This document shows positions 5,399 through 8,200 of a DNA stretch of 8,200 nt, one piece after another; the stretch's first letter is position 1; each line of letters opens with the position of its first letter. The notes under the pieces are model-generated. The model saw only the letters and a program-made list of their open reading frames with translations, searched no databases and was not told the origin of the DNA. A program made the position numbers and the translations under genes. Location of the stretch: positions 1 through 8,200 of the forward strand of contig JAJAYS010000307.1 of assembly GCA_026786065.1 (NCBI GenBank), written 5' to 3'. This DNA is from Polaromonas sp. Its GTDB lineage: Bacteria > Pseudomonadota > Gammaproteobacteria > Burkholderiales > Burkholderiaceae_C.

Positions 5399-5944
5399 AT
5401 GATGATGTCTTTGCGTCGCGCCACCGGCCTGCCTGCCCTGCTGGCGGCGCTGCTTACGTTGCTGACGTTGGCAGCCTGCAGCCCGACCTTCAACTGGCGC
5501 GAGGTGCGTGTTGAAAGCACCCGGCTCGCGCTGCTTCTGCCGTGCAAACCGGACAAGGCACAAAAAACAGTGCCGCTCGGTGGCCGCGAAACCCGGCTTT
5601 CGATGGTCGGCTGCGAGACAGGCGGCGCCACCTTTGCCGTCGCGGTGGCCGACATCGGCTCTTCCGCCAAGGCCGGGGAGGTGCTGGATCAGTGGCAGCG
5701 CCTGAGTCTCGCAAACATGAAAGCCGGCTTGCCCACAGCGCGTCCGCTGAAGCTGGCCGGCGCGCTCGGCCCGGTGTCGGTCGTCAGTGCCGAAGGGCGG
5801 TCTGCTGACGGCACGCCGGTTCGGGTCAGTGCGGCTTATTTTGCGCAGGGCTCGCAGGTTTTCCAGGCGTTGTTGATGCATGGCGAGGCGGCGCTGCCAG
5901 CCGACGCGGCCGACACGTTTTTCTCCAGTCTCACATTCGAATGA
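5399..5944 (+). CDS. Small lipoprotein, function unknown
   Basis: About 181 residues. The N-terminus has basic residues, a Leu/Ala-rich core and the lipobox LAAC (Cys27 counting from 5399), so it should be lipid-anchored in the cell envelope. The rest is a compact soluble domain (LLPCKPDKAQKTVPL, two further Cys in the LPCKPD and VGCETGG segments) that I do not recognise. Three successive ATGs (5399, 5402, 5405) are in frame, and a TTG at 5393 is placed 8 nt after AAAAGGG (5378-5384), a better distance than any ATG; the start is therefore uncertain by four codons at most. It is the first gene of the operon: its TGA overlaps the permease ATG by 4 nt. The two Cys are possible disulfide partners (inference). 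Confidence 0.85.
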   Translation: MMMSLRRATGLPALLAALLTLLTLAACSPTFNWREVRVESTRLALLLPCKPDKAQKTVPLGGRETRLSMVGCETGGATFAVAVADIGSSAKAGEVLDQWQRLSLANMKAGLPTARPLKLAGALGPVSVVSAEGRSADGTPVRVSAAYFAQGSQVFQALLMHGEAALPADAADTFFSSLTFE

Positions 5945-7236
5945 ACCGCCCCTTGCAAGCTGCCTCCCAACCTGCGGCTAGCCCTTATCTGGATCGCGGC
6001 ACCGCCATTGCGGTCTTCCTGGCTTTTGCGGCCGCCTATTTCTGCTCGGCGCTGGTGCGCTCGATCACCGCTACGCTGGCGCCGGTGCTGACGCAGGAAT
6101 TTTCGCTGCAAGCGCGTGACCTGGGCCTGCTGGGCGGTGGCTACTTTCTGGGTTTTGCGGCGATGCAGCTGCCGCTGGGAAGCTGGCTGGACCGGTTCGG
6201 TCCAAAGCAGGTTCTTCTGTGTTTTTTGAGCTTGGCCGTGGTCGGCTGCCTGGCGTTCTCTCTGGCCACCGGCTTTGCCGGACTGCTGGCTGCGCGCGTG
6301 CTGATTGGCATGGGCGTGAGCGCCTGCATGATGGCGGCGCTCACCGGTTACCGGCGCTGGTTTGAAGCGCCCCTGCTGCTGCGCGCCAACTCCTGGATGC
6401 TGATGACCGGATCGCTCGGCATGCTGGCCTCGACACTGCCGGTGCAATGGCTGATGCCGCTTCTGGGATGGCGTCCGCTGTTCTGGATTCTGGCGGGGCT
6501 GATCGCGCTGTCGATGCTGGTCATCGGGCTGACGGTCCCGGCTCAGGAACCCCGCGCGCCTCGCGGTAAAAGCGTTGTGGCCGCTGCCGCCAGCCCCAGC
6601 GGCTACCGGCAAATCTGGCGCAGCGGGTATTTCCGCAGAATGTCGCCGCTGGCTTTTTTCAACTACGGCGGGCTGATCGCCATTCAAACGCTGTGGGCCG
6701 GGCCGTGGATGGTTCGGGTGGCCGGCTACACACCGTTCGAGGCCGCGACCGGATTGTTTTTCATCAACGCCGCGATGCTGGTCACCTTCTGGACCTGGGG
6801 TTTGCTCAATCCGGTGCTGGCGCATCGCGGCTGGAGCGCCGATCGGCTGGTCAAGTGGGGCATTCCGTTCAGCTTGGTCGTTCTGGCCGCGAACATCTTT
6901 GCCGGTCCCGATGCCGGGTGGCCCGGCTGGGCGATTTTCTGTGTGGCGTCAAGCGTGATGGGGCTGGCCCAGCCTGCGGTCGGCATGGCCTTCCCGCCAG
7001 CGCTGGCAGGGCGTGCGCTGTCGGGCTACAACCTGGTGATTTTTTCGGGCGTGTTCGTGGTGCAGTGGGGACTGGGGCTGCTGATCGACCTGTTTCGCGC
7101 CAGCGGCTTCAGCGACGTGCTCAGTTTTCAGTCTGCTTTCGGCGTGTTTTTTGCGAGCTGCGTTGCCGCCTATGTTTACTTTCTGCGCAACCCGAGCACG
7201 GCCGCAATGTTCGGCGTCGATAATCAGGGCCCATGA
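5941..7236 (+). CDS. Major facilitator superfamily permease
   Basis: A 431-residue inner-membrane transporter with about 12 hydrophobic segments in two halves, joined by a polar loop near residues 199-230 (PAQEPRAPRGK onward). The MFS motif A is visible after helix 2 as GSWLDRFGPKQ (about 80-90), and an ARVLIGMG segment (about 119-126) matches the motif around helix 4. The short polar N-terminus precedes the first helix at about 20. The start is fixed by the 4-nt ATGA overlap with the lipoprotein, and the stop overlaps EIIA in the same way, implying translational coupling on both sides. The substrate is not evident. Cotranscription with a PTS phosphorelay may mean that transport or expression is tied to carbon or PEP status, but this is inference. 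Confidence 0.9.
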   Translation: MNRPLQAASQPAASPYLDRGTAIAVFLAFAAAYFCSALVRSITATLAPVLTQEFSLQARDLGLLGGGYFLGFAAMQLPLGSWLDRFGPKQVLLCFLSLAVVGCLAFSLATGFAGLLAARVLIGMGVSACMMAALTGYRRWFEAPLLLRANSWMLMTGSLGMLASTLPVQWLMPLLGWRPLFWILAGLIALSMLVIGLTVPAQEPRAPRGKSVVAAAASPSGYRQIWRSGYFRRMSPLAFFNYGGLIAIQTLWAGPWMVRVAGYTPFEAATGLFFINAAMLVTFWTWGLLNPVLAHRGWSADRLVKWGIPFSLVVLAANIFAGPDAGWPGWAIFCVASSVMGLAQPAVGMAFPPALAGRALSGYNLVIFSGVFVVQWGLGLLIDLFRASGFSDVLSFQSAFGVFFASCVAAYVYFLRNPSTAAMFGVDNQGP

Positions 7237-7676
7237 ACGGTATCTTCATCATCGCCCATGCGCCGCTGGCTTCGGCCTTGCGCCAGTGCGTGCTGCATGT
7301 GTTTCCCGACAACCCGGCCGGGGTGGTGGCGCTGGACGTTCAGGCCAACATGCCGCCCGAAGAAACGCTGGCGCAGGCCCGCATCATCGCCAGCGGGCTG
7401 CGCACGCCAAAGATGCTGGTGCTGGTCGATGTGTTCGGCGCCACGCCGTGCAACGTCGCGCAGAAGCTGGTCGATGGTGCGAATTCACGCCTGATCACTG
7501 GCGTCAATTTGCCGATGCTGCTGCGTACCGTGTCGTACCGCAACGAATCGCTCGACGCGCTGGTGTCGCGCGCGCTGATCGGCCCGACCCAGGGCGTCAT
7601 GCAGGTGGCCATCACCGCGCCGCAAAACCAGACCCGACCCAGCCATGATAAAGACCAGCACGACCATCAGCAATAA
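7233..7676 (+). CDS. PTS EIIA component, mannose (fructose/sorbose) family
   Basis: A 147-residue cytoplasmic phosphocarrier. The N-terminal MNGIFIIAHAPLA has His9 at the position phosphorylated in ManX-type EIIA. PKMLVLVDVFGATPCNVA corresponds to the family DxFGxTP block, and LITGVNLPMLLR to the following conserved helix. It should take phosphate from HPr. No EIIB, EIIC or EIID is seen, matching the incomplete regulatory PTS of many betaproteobacteria. CAGGG lies about 6 nt upstream of ATG. The last roughly 15 residues form a charged His/Asp/Gln-rich tail (SHDKDQHDHQQ); this tail exists because the frame runs 32 nt into the HPr gene. A manX-like name would imply sugar transport, so no symbol is given. 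Confidence 0.92.
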   Translation: MNGIFIIAHAPLASALRQCVLHVFPDNPAGVVALDVQANMPPEETLAQARIIASGLRTPKMLVLVDVFGATPCNVAQKLVDGANSRLITGVNLPMLLRTVSYRNESLDALVSRALIGPTQGVMQVAITAPQNQTRPSHDKDQHDHQQ

Positions 7677-7914
7677 GCTGGGCCTGCATGCGCGGGCCTC
7701 GGCCAAGCTTACCAAGCTGGCCGGCAGCTTCCACTGCGAGGTCTGGATGAGCCGGGGCGAGCGCCGGGTCAACGCCAAAAGCATCATGGGCGTCATGATG
7801 CTGGCCGCCGGCATCGGCAGCACGGTTGAAGTGGAAACCAGCGGCGCCGACGAGCAGTCGGCCATGACCGCGCTGCTGGCCCTGATTCACGACAAGTTCG
7901 GAGAGGGCGAGTAG
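7645..7914 (+). CDS. ptsH: HPr phosphocarrier protein
   Basis: An 89-residue cytoplasmic phosphocarrier accepting phosphate from enzyme I and passing it to EIIA. The active-site block NKLGLHARAS has His15, and NAKSIMGVMML carries Ser46, the site that HPr kinase/phosphorylase modifies where present; both are intact. The length is that of the family. The start lies inside the 3' end of the EIIA gene, with a 32-nt overlap and no strong ribosome site of its own, so translation likely depends on ribosomes finishing or passing through EIIA. Enzyme I follows, but only after a 263-bp repeat-filled gap. Confidence 0.96.
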   Translation: MIKTSTTISNKLGLHARASAKLTKLAGSFHCEVWMSRGERRVNAKSIMGVMMLAAGIGSTVEVETSGADEQSAMTALLALIHDKFGEGE

Positions 7915-7916
7915 AT

Positions 7917-8177
7917 GGCCCCCACGCTCCCCACTTCGTGTGGTTCGCTGCCCCCCGAGGGGGCCGTGCTTGCTTGGGGCGGCCCGGCGCTGCGCACCGT
8001 GGCCCCCACGATCTCCTCGTCCCAGATCGCCCTGAGGCATCGAAGGGTTCCCCCTGAGGGGGCGCATTTTTCCTCGGGGCGGCCCTTCGGAAAAACAGTG
8101 GCCCCCGCGCCGATCATCCCTCCGACCACCCTGAGGTATCGCCGGGTGCCCTCCGGGGCCGGGGTGGGGGTCGCCCA
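7917..8177. repeat. Three-unit GC-rich repeat block between ptsH and ptsI
   Basis: Three imperfect units begin with GGCCCCC(A/G)CG at 7917, 8001 and 8100. Unit 1 has a perfect hairpin GCCCCC-CGA-GGGGGC (7950-7964... arms 7950-7955 and 7959-7964) followed by GCTTGCTTGGGGCGGCCC. Unit 2 has CCCCC-TGA-GGGGG (8050-8062) and then CTCGGGGCGGCCC. Units 2 and 3 share CCCTGAGG(C/T)ATCG at 8031 and 8130. Unit 3 is the most degraded. I recall this motif type as a frequent intergenic repeat in Comamonadaceae. Frames open across it on either strand are composition artefacts. The G-rich end (8154-8170) provides the only ribosome-site-like sequence before enzyme I. Confidence 0.8.
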
Positions 8178-8200
8178 ATGACTTTTTCGGTCCACGGGCG
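8178..8200 (+). CDS. ptsI: PTS enzyme I, N-terminus only (cut by window edge)
   Basis: ATG at 8178 opens MTFSVHG, cut off by the edge. Betaproteobacterial PEP-protein phosphotransferases often begin with this S-(V/F)-x-x-G pattern, and the EIIA-HPr-enzyme I order is usual in the group. Only seven residues can be read, so the call rests mainly on gene order. A G-rich stretch (GGGGTGGGGG, 8161-8170) lies 7 nt upstream and may serve as ribosome site. Confidence 0.72.

Noticed and set aside
5251..5670. Upstream extension of the CoA-transferase reading frame by up to 140 residues
   Set aside because: It is open by composition, runs antisense through the lipoprotein gene, and family members begin immediately before the LGGIRVLDLSR block. 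No good ribosome site supports the upstream starts.
5836..6825. Minus-strand frame of 329 codons opposite the permease
   Set aside because: It is Gln/Arg/His-rich low-complexity translation, typical of the antisense of a hydrophobic membrane protein gene.
7917..8177. CRISPR array
   Set aside because: Units are unequal in spacing (84 and 99 nt), poorly conserved beyond the first 10 nt, and no cas gene is present.
7612..8195. Minus-strand and plus-strand frames across the repeat block after HPr
   Set aside because: Pro/Gly/Arg-rich products from GC-rich repeats; no domain, and they overlap HPr or enzyme I.

Overview
The window looks like chromosomal DNA from a betaproteobacterium of the order Burkholderiales, most likely family Comamonadaceae (Polaromonas/Rhodoferax/Acidovorax type). 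The grounds are high GC, the protein sequences, a PTS locus made of an EIIA of the mannose family, HPr and enzyme I, and two kinds of intergenic repeat that I recall from that family. The genus cannot be fixed from sequence alone.

Layout. (a) 1-211 is homopolymer-rich, with a terminator-like hairpin and then a clean 7-bp inverted repeat ahead of a Prx5-type peroxiredoxin (212-718, +), which ends at a good terminator. (b) 883-1381 (-) holds a GNAT acetyltransferase broken by at least one single-base frameshift, with an expanded hexamer repeat in its acetyl-CoA loop. Upstream of it on the same strand is a di-heme cytochrome b of the b561/hydrogenase-cytochrome type (1444-2133). (c) A soluble cytochrome c' (2356-2811, +) is divergent from the cytochrome b across a 222-bp region rich in inverted repeats; together they suggest a small periplasmic electron-transfer unit. 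(d) 2812-3238 has no gene but carries two hairpins and an interspersed repeat. A DUF4197 protein with a Tat-like signal follows (3239-3952, +). (e) A CaiB/BaiF family III CoA-transferase lies on the minus strand (4006-5250), convergent with DUF4197. (f) A tightly packed plus-strand operon follows: a small lipoprotein (5399-5944), an MFS permease (5941-7236), PTS EIIA (7233-7676), HPr (7645-7914) and, after a 263-bp block of GC-rich repeats, the first codons of PTS enzyme I (8178 to the edge).

How the genes work together. In the PTS block, phosphate would pass from PEP to enzyme I, to HPr His15, to EIIA His9. No EIIB, EIIC or EIID is visible, so this is likely a regulatory phosphorelay and not a sugar importer, as is usual in betaproteobacteria. 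The lipoprotein and permease overlap each other and EIIA by 4 nt each, so they are probably cotranscribed and translationally coupled to the relay.

I see no phage, CRISPR, toxin-antitoxin or obvious defence genes, and no tRNA or rRNA. Most of the content is ordinary housekeeping. The features most worth a second look are the repeat block inside the pts operon, the decaying acetyltransferase with its P-loop repeat, the paired interspersed repeats, and the operator-like palindromes before the peroxiredoxin and cytochrome c' genes.
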